From: Marinobacterium litorale DSM 23545
Lineage (GTDB): Bacteria; Pseudomonadota; Gammaproteobacteria; Pseudomonadales; Balneatricaceae
Direction: 5' to 3'
Assembly: GCF_000428985.1 (NCBI RefSeq)
Contig: NZ_AUAZ01000001.1
Span: forward strand, 186,001 to 250,000
Length of the DNA: 64,000 nt
A program made the position numbers and the translations under genes. Shown one piece after another: positions 1 through 7,997 of the stretch (its first letter is position 1; the number at the start of each line of letters is the position of its first letter). The notes below the pieces were generated by a model. The model worked only from the letters and a program-made list of their open reading frames with translations, was not told where the DNA came from and did no database searches.

Positions 1-355
1 GCTCTATCGTTTCTATTACTACCAGCATCGGTACGCCGATGCGCTGAGCATCGCCGAATGCGCGATCGCGATCTCCGGGCGTCTGTTTGGTTTTCGTGGT
101 CATTGGCGCCAGATGACGCTGGAACTGCTGGCTCACGGCATGGTGCAGTCTTTCAGCATGGTGCGTTTCTACCTGCTGGCTCTGAAAGGCGCAGGTTATC
201 TGCAGCTGCGAATGGGAGAGATTGAAGCGGGGGTCGAACGTCTGGAGAAGGTGCAGGAGCTGGATACCGCCGATCGACTCAATGTTTCGATGCTGCTTGA
301 AGTCGCCTACAACCATATGGGCATCTACACACTTAAACAGCGCATGACTGCGTGA
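1..355 (+). CDS. C-terminal part of a TPR-like protein upstream of nifW (5' end outside window)
   Basis: The frame is open from base 2, before the first ATG at 113, so this is the tail of a longer gene whose start lies outside the window. The roughly 117 visible residues are helical, with Ala/Leu/Tyr spacing (pairs such as YADAL..A and GYLQLRMGEIEAGVERL) resembling tetratricopeptide repeats. The stop lies 11 bases before the nifW start, so it is probably co-transcribed with nifWZM-clpX. TPR proteins usually mediate protein contacts; a role in nitrogenase assembly is inferred from position only. I do not recognise a named family. Confidence 0.6.
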   Translation, partial: LYRFYYYQHRYADALSIAECAIAISGRLFGFRGHWRQMTLELLAHGMVQSFSMVRFYLLALKGAGYLQLRMGEIEAGVERLEKVQELDTADRLNVSMLLEVAYNHMGIYTLKQRMTA

Positions 356-366
356 GGGGAACCGTT

Positions 367-699
367 ATGAGCGACATCACATTCATCGACGATCTGGAAG
401 AGCTGAGCTCAGCGGAAGAGTTTCTCGAGTTTTTTGAAATCGAGTTCGACGCCAAGGTGGTGATGGTCAACCGCCTGCATATCATGCAGCGTTTTCACGA
501 CTACATCAGCAAGGCGTCTGATCTGCCGGATGTCGAAAGCGACGAAGCCGGGCTAAAAGCGGTTTACAAGTCGATGCTGGAGCGTGCCTATACCGACTTT
601 GTAGAGTCCGATGCCCTGACCGAAAAGGTGTTCAAGGTGTTTCATATGCATGAGCCCCAGACCACCTTCGTTCCCCTTGATCAACTGATGGAGTCTTAA
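367..699 (+). CDS. nifW: Nitrogenase stabilizing/protective protein NifW
   Basis: A 110-residue acidic cytoplasmic protein with typical NifW features: an opening LEELSSAEEFLEFF segment, a central VNRLHIMQRFHDY segment and a C-terminal FKVFHMHEPQTTFVPL stretch. NifW is known to associate with the MoFe protein, protecting it from oxygen or helping its maturation. I chose ATG 367 over the in-frame codon at 352 because GAGGGGA sits at proper distance before 367 and known NifW proteins start close to here. It lies between the TPR-like gene and nifZ, which starts 5 bases after its stop, consistent with one transcript. Confidence 0.93.
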   Translation: MSDITFIDDLEELSSAEEFLEFFEIEFDAKVVMVNRLHIMQRFHDYISKASDLPDVESDEAGLKAVYKSMLERAYTDFVESDALTEKVFKVFHMHEPQTTFVPLDQLMES

Positions 700-704
700 C
701 GCCT

Positions 705-1178
705 ATGCGTCCTCGCTTCGAATATGGTGATGAAGTGCGTTTGATCCGCAATGTCCGCAACGACGGTACCTTTCCCGGCACCGAAGTGGGGCAGCTGTTG
801 ATGAAGCGTGGGGCTGTGGGATGTGTCTACGATGTGGGCACCTATCTGCAGGATCAGCTGATCTACAAGGTGCACTTTCTCGGTGAGAACAAAACCGTAG
901 GTTGTCGTGAGGAGGAGCTGATTCCGGCCGCAGATCCCTGGGTCCAGAACCGCTTTGAGTTTCGCGACAAGGTTAAAACCCGCTGCGCGCTTAAATTTGA
1001 AGGTGAATTGATCGCTCAGGCAGGTGATCGCGGCGAAATCGAAAATGTGTTGCGCGATGAAGAGATCGAGGGTGGCATCCATTACAACCTGTATATCAAT
1101 GGACACACGATCATGATCCCGGAAATGGCTTTGGAACCCGCCGAGCCAGAGGAGTCTGATAATGAGCATACCCACTGA
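705..1178 (+). CDS. nifZ: Nitrogen fixation protein NifZ
   Basis: A 157-residue protein with the NifZ pattern: N-terminal FEYGDEVRLIRNVRNDGT, then two small SH3-like beta modules, each with a G-x-V/I turn and a YKVHFL or YNLYINGHTI strand. NifZ is needed for full formation of the P-cluster in the second half of the MoFe protein. The acidic tail ([11 protein letters not shown]) is not conserved in the family as I recall it. Its last 17 bases overlap the nifM start, which suggests translational coupling within nifWZM. Confidence 0.93.
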   Translation: MRPRFEYGDEVRLIRNVRNDGTFPGTEVGQLLMKRGAVGCVYDVGTYLQDQLIYKVHFLGENKTVGCREEELIPAADPWVQNRFEFRDKVKTRCALKFEGELIAQAGDRGEIENVLRDEEIEGGIHYNLYINGHTIMIPEMALEPAEPEESDNEHTH

Positions 1179-2040
1179 CAATCCCCATGCGGTTTACGCC
1201 CTGTTCAAGCTGGCGTGGAGCCACTATGAATGTGCGCCGAAAGACCTGGATGCAGAACAGTCCAAGGAAGCCGCAGCGCGCGTAGCGCATCAGCTAAATA
1301 TCGAGAGTGCAATTCTCTACTCAGACGAGAACCAGGGAATCGTGGTGCCGGATGGGCAGATCAAGCGAGCGCTGAGTGAGATTCGAACCCGTTTTCAGAA
1401 TGAAGAGCAGTTTCTTCTGGCGCTGGAACAGGCTGATCTTGATCTGACGCTCCTTGAAGAAGGTCTCACTCGCGAGCTTCAGGTCGAAGCGGTTCTGGAT
1501 CGCGTCACAGCAGGAAACGTTTCGGTCAGTAAAGAGGATGCTGAGCTTTTCTACTACATGCATCCTGAGCGTTTCTCGGTTAGCGAAAAGCGAGAAGTGC
1601 GCCACATTCTGATCACCGTCAACGACGATTACGCTGAAAACAGTGAGAGCAAAGCACTGGAACGTATTCGTGAGATTCGTGCCCGAGTGGAGAAAAAGCC
1701 CGCCCGCTTCGAAGATCAGGCCATGAAACATTCGGAGTGTCCCACCGCCATGCATGGTGGTTTAGTGGGCAAGGTCGAACGCGGCAAGCTGTTCCCGGAG
1801 CTTGACGCCGTGTTGTTTGAAATGAACTCCGGTGAGCTCAGTGAGCCGGTGCGGTCGGAGTTGGGTTTCCACCTTCTGTTGTGTGGCGAGATCGAACCGG
1901 CACGCACCGTTCCGCTTGATGAGATCCTACCTAAACTGCGGCAGAGCCTTGAAGACCGTCAGCGCGCGCAGTTCCAGCGCCAATGGATTACAGAACAGCT
2001 CAGCCGCATGAATACACCAGCCCAAGTGGTGAACGCATGA
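1162..2040 (+). CDS. nifM: NifM, PpiC-type peptidyl-prolyl isomerase for nitrogenase Fe protein
   Basis: A 292-residue protein. Residues about 1-135 are the helical chaperone-like region. Residues about 140-250 form a parvulin (PpiC) domain, seen as EVRHILITV at the first strand, [27 protein letters not shown] in the centre (abridged here: [10 protein letters not shown]) and [10 protein letters not shown] near the end. NifM is required for a stable, active NifH homodimer. No signal peptide is visible, unlike periplasmic parvulins such as SurA. It overlaps nifZ by 17 bases, and its TGA overlaps the ATG of the following clpX in an ATGA arrangement. Confidence 0.93.
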   Translation: MSIPTDNPHAVYALFKLAWSHYECAPKDLDAEQSKEAAARVAHQLNIESAILYSDENQGIVVPDGQIKRALSEIRTRFQNEEQFLLALEQADLDLTLLEEGLTRELQVEAVLDRVTAGNVSVSKEDAELFYYMHPERFSVSEKREVRHILITVNDDYAENSESKALERIREIRARVEKKPARFEDQAMKHSECPTAMHGGLVGKVERGKLFPELDAVLFEMNSGELSEPVRSELGFHLLLCGEIEPARTVPLDEILPKLRQSLEDRQRAQFQRQWITEQLSRMNTPAQVVNA

Positions 2041-3356
2041 CTGATAACTCCAAGCTCCAATGCTCGTTTTGTGGCGTCGAGCAGTCGCCTGAAACCCCTT
2101 TGATTTCAGGGAACGATGGCTATATCTGCTCCGCCTGTGTCGAGTTGGCCCACCAGGTCGTCAACAGTTGGGGGCAAAGCGCAAAACGCGCTGATCTGGC
2201 TGAGACGCTACGGGTCCCTAAAGAGATCAAGGAACACCTGGATCAATATGTTATTGGTCAGGATGGAGCGAAAGAGATTCTGGCGGTTGCCGTTTATAAC
2301 CACTACCAGCGTCTGATCAACATGGGCCAGAATGAAAGCCTGCATGATGTGGAGCAGGCGGTGGAGCTGGAAAAGTCCAATGTTTTGATGGCCGGGCCCT
2401 CCGGCACCGGTAAAACACTGCTGGTTAAGAGCCTGGCTCGGGTCATTGGTGTACCCTTTGTTGTCGCCGATGCGACTACCCTGACTCAGGCTGGCTACGT
2501 GGGCGATGATGTGGATACCATCCTGCGCCGTTTGGTGGATGCTGCCGATGGGGATGTGCAGCGTGCTCAGTGGGGGATCGTTTACGTCGATGAAGTCGAC
2601 AAACTGGCCAACAAGGGGGCTGGCGCCACGGCGACCCGTGATGTTTCCGGTGAGGGTGTGCAGCAGGCACTGCTGAAGATGGTTGAAGGCAATGAAGTTA
2701 AGGTTCCCAAAAGTGGCCGTCGTCACGAGGGCGGTGAAGAGGTCATCGATACCACCAATATCCTGTTCATCGTTGGTGGGGCCTTCCCGGGACTTGAGGA
2801 GCTGGTGCGCAAACGTTTGAAGCCTGAAAAAGCCGGTATCGGTTTCCAGGCGGCGTTTGTCGAAGATCCGGAACATAGTCATGATCAACTGCTCGCTGCT
2901 CTGCAGCCGGATGATCTGCAGGGGTTTGGTCTGATCCCCGAGTTTATCGGTCGCTTCCCGGTGATTACCTTCCTCCACGAACTCGATGCAGATGCGTTGG
3001 TGCGGGTCTTGAAGGAGCCGCGCAACTCGCTGGTCAAGCAGTACACTCAGCTGTTTGCCTACCAGGGCGTTGAGCTTAATTTCACCGAGGAGGCTTTGAG
3101 CCGGATCGCGGAGCTCGCCTGTACCCGTGGCACCGGTGCCCGTGGTCTGCGTTCCATCATGGAGTCGGTGTTACGCCGCACCATGTATGAAATGCCTTCC
3201 AATCCACAGATCAAGAAAGCGGTGGTTGATCGCGAGCAGGTGGATGATGCCAGCGAGTTGATCGTTCGCGAGATCTTCGGCGACGGTGAGGAGAATGAGA
3301 ACCGGGTCGAAGAGGAGCTGGCAACACAGGCTGAACAGAAAGGTGCTCAGTCGTAG
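2037..3356 (+). CDS. clpX: ClpX-type AAA+ unfoldase encoded in the nif operon
   Basis: A 439-residue ClpX. The N-terminal zinc-binding domain has CSFC at about residue 10 and CSAC near 35. The AAA+ core shows Walker A GPSGTGKT, pore loop GYVGDD (usually GYVGED), Walker [11 protein letters not shown], the [13 protein letters not shown] segment, and GTGARGLRS in the sensor-2 region. The IGF loop that docks ClpP (GIGFQA) is kept, so it should be able to work with ClpP. No clpP or lon neighbours it, unlike the housekeeping clpX locus. ATG 2037 overlaps the nifM stop. Azotobacter vinelandii has a comparable second ClpX next to nifM, reported to affect turnover of cofactor-assembly proteins. The same role here is inferred. 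Confidence 0.9.
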   Translation: MTDNSKLQCSFCGVEQSPETPLISGNDGYICSACVELAHQVVNSWGQSAKRADLAETLRVPKEIKEHLDQYVIGQDGAKEILAVAVYNHYQRLINMGQNESLHDVEQAVELEKSNVLMAGPSGTGKTLLVKSLARVIGVPFVVADATTLTQAGYVGDDVDTILRRLVDAADGDVQRAQWGIVYVDEVDKLANKGAGATATRDVSGEGVQQALLKMVEGNEVKVPKSGRRHEGGEEVIDTTNILFIVGGAFPGLEELVRKRLKPEKAGIGFQAAFVEDPEHSHDQLLAALQPDDLQGFGLIPEFIGRFPVITFLHELDADALVRVLKEPRNSLVKQYTQLFAYQGVELNFTEEALSRIAELACTRGTGARGLRSIMESVLRRTMYEMPSNPQIKKAVVDREQVDDASELIVREIFGDGEENENRVEEELATQAEQKGAQS

Positions 3357-3373
3357 TTCTTTAAACTTCAAAC

Positions 3374-3409
3374 GCATAAAAAATCCCGCCACGGCGGGAT
3401 TTTTTATGC
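3374..3409. terminator. Bidirectional rho-independent terminator after clpX
   Basis: Perfect 17-base arms (3374-3390 and 3393-3409): a GC core CCCGCC/GGCGGG flanked by A-run and T-run arms, so it can terminate both strands. It lies 17 bases past the clpX stop, between clpX and the convergent nifF. Confidence 0.9.
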
Positions 3410-3448
3410 ACGGGAGATTCCCGGATTCCATTTTATTCCATCCAGACG

Positions 3449-3483
3449 GTAGCCCGGCAGAAGCCGATAGGCGCATGCCGGGA
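3449..3483. repeat. REP-like palindrome (GTAGCCCGG type)
   Basis: GTAGCCCGG at 3449-3457 pairs with a downstream GCATGCCGGGA; the stem is CCCGGCA (3453-3459) with TGCCGGG (3476-3482). A second element with the same GTAGCCCGG head and CCCGGGA tail occurs at 52578-52609. Both are intergenic, as expected for dispersed REP elements. Confidence 0.5.
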
Positions 3484-3490
3484 CGCAGGT

Positions 3491-3517
3491 AATAAAAAAC
3501 GGCGCACCAGGGCGCCG
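3491..3517 (-). terminator. Rho-independent terminator of nifF
   Basis: Read on the minus strand: stem CGGCGC/GCGCCG (3512-3517 with 3500-3505), 6-base loop, then TTTTTTATT. It sits 38 bases beyond the nifF stop. Confidence 0.85.
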
Positions 3518-3554
3518 TGAATAGGGAACGTGATGAGAGAGATCGGTTCGGGAA

Positions 3555-4157
<603 letters not shown>

Positions 4158-4174
4158 TTAGTTATTGAGGTAGA

Positions 4175-4190
4175 TGCGAATTCCATACCA
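4175..4190 (-). promoter_or_regulatory. Candidate sigma54 promoter of nifF
   Basis: Minus-strand TGGTATGGAATTCGCA aligned with consensus TGGCACG-N4-TTGCA: the GG and GC dinucleotides are present with exact 10-base spacing, and about 9 of 12 defined positions match. It would start transcription about 60-65 bases before nifF and is preceded by two NifA-type sites. The -24 box is imperfect. Confidence 0.6.
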
Positions 4191-4259
4191 TGGCTGTTTT
4201 AGGCGTTAACCCCCTGATTTGGGGCCTGGAATAGGAGGATTGTCGTAAAAGTGTCGGGT

Positions 4260-4317
4260 GCTTGTCATAAACCCCACAGGTCGTTCAAAAAGTTGGGCTG
4301 TGGGATTTATGACAAGC
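4260..4317. promoter_or_regulatory. Two NifA-type activator sites forming a 20-base inverted repeat upstream of nifF
   Basis: Arms at 4260-4279 and 4298-4317 are inverted copies identical at 19 of 20 bases. Each contains an exact TGT-N10-ACA (4263-4278 and 4299-4314), the NifA upstream activator consensus. The centres lie about 82 and 118 bases upstream of the -24 element at 4189, the usual range for NifA sites. The repeat begins 13 bases past the modC stop and could also act as a modC terminator, although no T-run directly follows the stem on the minus strand. Confidence 0.65.
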
Positions 4318-4330
4318 GTCGTTGGTGTCG

Positions 4331-5473
4331 TCATTCGCAAGCGATCAGGGGTGTCATACAGTGTGCACGGGGCTGGGTGGTACTGCTTGAGCCCAGTAGT
4401 GACGCGCCTTTGATCTGTGCGTAGACCTGCTGCCCCTCCTTGAGGGCCATCTGTTCTACCGATTTGCGAGTGACGCTGGCCAGCAGGGGGCTTCCCTCTC
4501 CCATATTACCGATACGCAGCAGTATGTTGAGGCTGGGGCCGTCGGTGGGGAGGATTTTCCAGATCACGGCAGGCAGTCGATTGAGGATGGTGGTATTGAG
4601 CGCTTCCTGATGGCTCAGGCTGACATCGGTGGAGGCGATCCTTAATCGCTTGTAGACGCCGGTAGGGCCGAGCTGGTCCGGTACTTCCAAAGTTCCTCCC
4701 TCGATCTGCAGGGTGCTCAGGCCGTAGCGGGCATCGTAGTGTCGTACCTGGCCATCCAGTACGGTCACCGCATCCTGGGCGCGCCCAAATGGCAGATCTG
4801 GCCGGGTCAGCAGTTCGCCAATTTCGCCCTTGGCGATGATCGAGCCTTCTTTGAGTAGCAATAGATGATCGGCCAGGCGCTCCACTTCGCGGCGGTCATG
4901 GGTGACATAAATGACCGGTATTTCCAGGTGGGAGTGTAGCTGCTCCAGGTAGGGTAAAATTTCGTTTTTGTTGTCCTGATCCAGCGCTGAAAGGGGTTCG
5001 TCCATCAACAGCAGGCGCGGTTTCATCAGCAGGGCGCGAGCGATAGCCACCCGCTGCTTTTCGCCGCCGGACAGGGCATGAATATCGCGCTCCAACAGGT
5101 GGTCGATTCCCAGCAGGCCGGTCAGTTCGTGCAGCTCGTTGTCGTTCGAGCTCTTGATGCCGGCGCGTCGACGACCATAGGTCAGGTTGCGTTTTACGTT
5201 CAGGTGAGCAAACAGCCCCGGCTCTTGGAATACATAGCCGATGGGGCGTTTGTGGGTAGGCATGAACTGTTTCCCGTTCTGCCAGATCTCGCCATCTACC
5301 TCCAGCTTACCTTCGGGCAGAAAGTTTAAGCCGGCTATACAACGCAACAGTGTGGTTTTACCGCAGCCGGACGGGCCAAACAGGGCGGTTACGCCGCGTG
5401 ACGGAATAGAAAACTCGAAATCGAGCTGAAAGTCACCCAGCTGTCCCCGGAAGCAGGCATTCAATGTGGTCAT
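4331..5473 (-). CDS. modC: Molybdate ABC transporter ATP-binding protein ModC
   Basis: A 380-residue ABC ATPase. Walker A is GPSGCGKTT near residue 35, the Q-loop region YVFQEPGLF follows near 80, the signature is [16 protein letters not shown] near 130 and Walker B is [12 protein letters not shown]. Residues about 290-360 form a MOP (molybdate-binding) domain, which separates ModC from other importers. Its ATG overlaps the modB stop (ATGA), so translation is probably coupled. It is the last gene of modEABC and energises molybdate uptake for FeMo-cofactor synthesis. Confidence 0.95.
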   Translation of the reverse strand: MTTLNACFRGQLGDFQLDFEFSIPSRGVTALFGPSGCGKTTLLRCIAGLNFLPEGKLEVDGEIWQNGKQFMPTHKRPIGYVFQEPGLFAHLNVKRNLTYGRRRAGIKSSNDNELHELTGLLGIDHLLERDIHALSGGEKQRVAIARALLMKPRLLLMDEPLSALDQDNKNEILPYLEQLHSHLEIPVIYVTHDRREVERLADHLLLLKEGSIIAKGEIGELLTRPDLPFGRAQDAVTVLDGQVRHYDARYGLSTLQIEGGTLEVPDQLGPTGVYKRLRIASTDVSLSHQEALNTTILNRLPAVIWKILPTDGPSLNILLRIGNMGEGSPLLASVTRKSVEQMALKEGQQVYAQIKGASLLGSSSTTQPRAHCMTPLIACE

Positions 5474-6135
5474 CGGTAGAGTCGCCCCCAGCGTTTCTCA
5501 ATCAACATCATGGTAAAGATCAGGGCGAAAGACCCCACGAGCATACCGCCAGAAAGAATATGGGCCTGGGTCCACTCCAGGGACTCCACATGGTCATAGA
5601 TGGCAATCGAAAGAACTTTTGTTTCCCCCGGCAGGTTGCCACCGATCATCAGTACGACGCCAAACTCGCCCACGGTATGGGCAAACCCCAGTACCGCACC
5701 GGTCAGAAAGCCGGGCCGTGCCAACGGCAGAGCTACAGTCAGGAATCGGTCCAGCGGCGAGGCGCGCAGGGTGGCGGCCACCTCAAGCGGTTGCGAACCA
5801 ATCGCCTCAAACGCATTGCGTATCGGCTGTACCACAAACGGCAGCGAGTAGATAACCGAGCCGATAACCAGGCCTTCGAAAGTGAAGGGCAGCGTGATAT
5901 CGAAGTGCTCCTTGAGAAAGCCGCCCGGCGCGTTTTGAGGTGACATCGCCAATAACAGATAGAAGCCCAGTACGGTGGGGGGCAGGACCAAGGGTAGTGC
6001 GACCATGGCATTGATGATCTCTTTCCACCAGACCCGGTTGCGGGATAGCCACCAGGCCAGTGGTGTACCAACCAACAGCAGTATCAGCGTGGTAAGTGCG
6101 GCCAGCTTTAAGGTCAGAAATATCGCCTCACTCAT
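5470..6135 (-). CDS. modB: Molybdate ABC transporter permease ModB
   Basis: A 221-residue inner-membrane permease with about five hydrophobic helices. The permease motif around residues 120-160 ([18 protein letters not shown] then [20 protein letters not shown], listed here only as landmarks) contains the EAA loop that contacts Mod[11 protein letters not shown] near the N-terminus and [15 protein letters not shown] are typical of ModB. Normal length for the family. It follows modA after 62 bases and overlaps modC by 4 bases. Confidence 0.95.
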   Translation of the reverse strand: MSEAIFLTLKLAALTTLILLLVGTPLAWWLSRNRVWWKEIINAMVALPLVLPPTVLGFYLLLAMSPQNAPGGFLKEHFDITLPFTFEGLVIGSVIYSLPFVVQPIRNAFEAIGSQPLEVAATLRASPLDRFLTVALPLARPGFLTGAVLGFAHTVGEFGVVLMIGGNLPGETKVLSIAIYDHVESLEWTQAHILSGGMLVGSFALIFTMMLIEKRWGRLYR

Positions 6136-6197
6136 GGGTATCTCCGGTGTGTTTTTTTCAGCAAGACAGCCTCTGTTGGACGGCCCCGCCTGACGCT

Positions 6198-6950
6198 TTA
6201 CTCAAGGCCGTAGCCGTATCGCTGAATGATTTCTCGAGCTGAGTCGCCCTTCAGGTAGTCCATCCATGCAGTTGCGGCCTCATTGTCGGCACTTGCACTG
6301 AGCAGTACTGCTTGCTGGCGTATTGGACTATAAAGCGATTGCGGGATCAGCCAGCTTGAGCCGGTGCTGTCCAGTGCAATCTGGGCGCGGGCAACCATAG
6401 CGGCGGGTACCGCACCGGAGTACGCCATTTGGTAGGTCTGAGCGATGCTGTCTCCACGCACGGTGGTGCTTTGGTAGTGCTCCCAGAGCCCCATCGCTTC
6501 CATGGCTTCAACGGCGGCGGCTCCATAGGGAGCGGTTTTCGGGTTGGCAATTGCCAGGCGTTCCAACGATTTATCTTTCAGTACAGATCCATCGTCGTCG
6601 ATAGTTGAGTCTCCGGCACTCCAGAGTACCAGTTGGCCTACCGCGTAGGTGAACAGAGAGTCTGTAACCGCTTGCCCATCGCTGACCAGTTTCTCGGGGC
6701 GCGCTGCATCGGCCGCCAGAAATACATCGAAAGGCGCGCCGTTAATGATCTGGGCGTAGAGTTTCCCGGTCGAAGCAAAGCTAAGTTCGACGGTATGCCC
6801 GGTATCCTGCTCAAATCGGGCGGCAATCTCCTTGGCCGCTGCCGTAAAGTTGGCCGCCACGGCTGCCTGCACCTCACCGGCGCTGACTTGAGCTCCTGTG
6901 GCAAGAGGGCCGCTGACGAGTATCGCCTTAAACGCTGTGTTAATCCGCAT
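6198..6950 (-). CDS. modA: Molybdate-binding periplasmic protein ModA
   Basis: A 250-residue periplasmic binding protein. The N-terminus has a short charged and hydrophobic stretch ending near AQVSAGEV, consistent with a signal peptide though not a textbook one. The mature part shows the ModA signatures [28 protein letters not shown] (oxyanion-binding Ser region), [18 protein letters not shown] and [10 protein letters not shown]. It captures molybdate or tungstate for ModBC. It lies between modE and modB in one direction with short gaps. Confidence 0.93.
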   Translation of the reverse strand: MRINTAFKAILVSGPLATGAQVSAGEVQAAVAANFTAAAKEIAARFEQDTGHTVELSFASTGKLYAQIINGAPFDVFLAADAARPEKLVSDGQAVTDSLFTYAVGQLVLWSAGDSTIDDDGSVLKDKSLERLAIANPKTAPYGAAAVEAMEAMGLWEHYQSTTVRGDSIAQTYQMAYSGAVPAAMVARAQIALDSTGSSWLIPQSLYSPIRQQAVLLSASADNEAATAWMDYLKGDSAREIIQRYGYGLE

Positions 6951-6989
6951 ATCTGTTTCCTTTCAGTTTGTTGGGTCCGTTGGCTGAGC

Positions 6990-7739
6990 TCAATCGGCTG
7001 TTGCGATCATGATCTCTTCAGGTTTGATCAAAAGCTGAACCCGGGCACCCTGTTTGATCCAGCTTTCTTCGTTGATGTCGAAGGGACGGGCTAAAGCCAG
7101 CTCCGCGGTATCGCCGAACCTGAGAACGAGTTCTCGCCCCAGGGCACTGCTGTCACAGCGAACAATGCGTGCCGGGATACAGTTCACGTCACCTCCGGGT
7201 GGGTTGGCCTGTGGGGGCAGCAGGTCCGGCGTGGTTGCCTTGATGATGGCGTATACCTCGCGCTTTGGACGCAGCGCCAGACGCTCGATACTGCTGCGCG
7301 TGATATGGCTCGTCACCAACGCGCCACCCAGGTTCAGAGTGAGGCGGGCGATTACGCCATCGATCCGAATCTCGGAAATAACCCCCTGTAGCTGATTGCG
7401 TGCGCTGAACCTGAGCCCGGCGAATCGGGGGGGAGCGGGGTCTTGCCGGGATTGGTAAATCCGCATCAGCGACAACAGAGCTTCTCCTGCCGCGGTTAAA
7501 GAGCTGCCGCCACCGCGTGCGCCACCGGTATGCCCAAGGGTCAGGGGGGTGCCACTGTCCCGGTCCAGCTCGCGTAGATGATTCCAGGCGGTTTTATAGC
7601 TGACACCGAGTTGTTGCGCGGCGCGGGTCAGTGAGCCGGTCGTGGCTATTGCGTCGAGTAGTCGCAAGCGCTTCTCCAGTCTGCGCTTCTTTGCCAGGCT
7701 TTCGACCAGAGCTTCCAGCTGATAGTCCCTATCGATCAT
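6990..7739 (-). CDS. modE: Molybdate-responsive regulator ModE
   Basis: A 249-residue regulator. Residues about 15-75 hold a LysR-like winged helix (LRLLDAIATTGSLTRAAQQLGVSYKTAWNHL). Residues about 110-245 hold two MOP domains (ARNQLQGVISEI and SRNQL-like repeats, SIERLALRPKREVYAIIKAT) that bind molybdate. ModE usually represses its own mod operon when molybdate is plentiful. It is the first gene of modEABC, and ModE-like half-sites lie upstream (7750-7758 and 7852-7860). The leader also has a sigma54-like promoter with NifA-type sites. Confidence 0.93.
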   Translation of the reverse strand: MIDRDYQLEALVESLAKKRRLEKRLRLLDAIATTGSLTRAAQQLGVSYKTAWNHLRELDRDSGTPLTLGHTGGARGGGSSLTAAGEALLSLMRIYQSRQDPAPPRFAGLRFSARNQLQGVISEIRIDGVIARLTLNLGGALVTSHITRSSIERLALRPKREVYAIIKATTPDLLPPQANPPGGDVNCIPARIVRCDSSALGRELVLRFGDTAELALARPFDINEESWIKQGARVQLLIKPEEIMIATAD

Positions 7740-7749
7740 GGTTTTATAC

Positions 7750-7758
7750 CGTTATGTA
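7750..7758. promoter_or_regulatory. ModE-like half-site between mod promoter and modE
   Basis: CGTTATGTA is the reverse complement of TACATAACG, a half-site I recall from the E. coli modA operator. It lies between the -12 element of the mod promoter and the modE start, a position suited to repression. The second half of a full palindrome is not clear. Confidence 0.4.
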
Positions 7759-7781
7759 AATAAAGCTGTTTCCAAGTATAG

Positions 7782-7797
7782 AGCTTAAACCGTGCCG
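7782..7797 (-). promoter_or_regulatory. Candidate sigma54 promoter of modEABC
   Basis: Minus-strand CGGCACGGTTTAAGCT: GGCACG matches the -24 box exactly, GC of the -12 box lies at the required 10-base spacing from GG, and N4 is GTTT. The predicted start is near 7772, leaving a leader of about 30 bases before modE. Confidence 0.68.
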
Positions 7798-7851
7798 CAT
7801 ATTTAATTATTTGATTAATAATGAATTAAATGATGCCGTACGGTAATTATT

Positions 7852-7875
7852 CGTTATGTAAAAATGTAGATACAG
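7852..7875. promoter_or_regulatory. ModE-like imperfect palindrome
   Basis: CGTTATGTA, six bases, then TAGATACAG, which keeps TA-ATA and the final G of the inverse half-site. The same CGTTATGTA half-site is found at 7750. It overlaps the first NifA-type site at 7865, so molybdate and nitrogen signals could compete here. Confidence 0.45.
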
Positions 7876-7898
7876 GTACAAATGTAGGTTATTCGACA
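7865..7898. promoter_or_regulatory. Two tandem NifA-type activator sites upstream of modEABC
   Basis: TGT-N10-ACA occurs exactly at 7865-7880 and again at 7883-7898, in tandem 18 bases apart. The centres are about 76 and 95 bases upstream of the GG of the -24 box at 7795-7796. I found no sigma54-like element pointing toward mksF, so they most likely serve modEABC. Confidence 0.6.
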
Positions 7899-7997
7899 AG
7901 GGATTGTCGGGTGGTTGGTCAGTGCGAGCCGTCGGAAGACGGCCCCTTATACGTGGGCCTGATTTCCGTTAGAATCGATCTCTTAAATGTTCAGCGA

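Noticed and set aside
2208-2978. 256-codon antisense frame within clpX
   Set aside because: Covers the conserved AAA+ core of ClpX on the other strand; a shadow frame.
7928-7943. GCCGTC-GGAA-GACGGC hairpin upstream of mksF
   Set aside because: A neat 6-pair stem with GNRA-type loop, but short and without a partner signal; not enough to call a regulatory element.
7830-7997. N-terminal extension of MksF from ATG 7830
   Set aside because: The sequence is AT-rich, holds NifA-type and ModE-like sites, and its peptide does not resemble the family.
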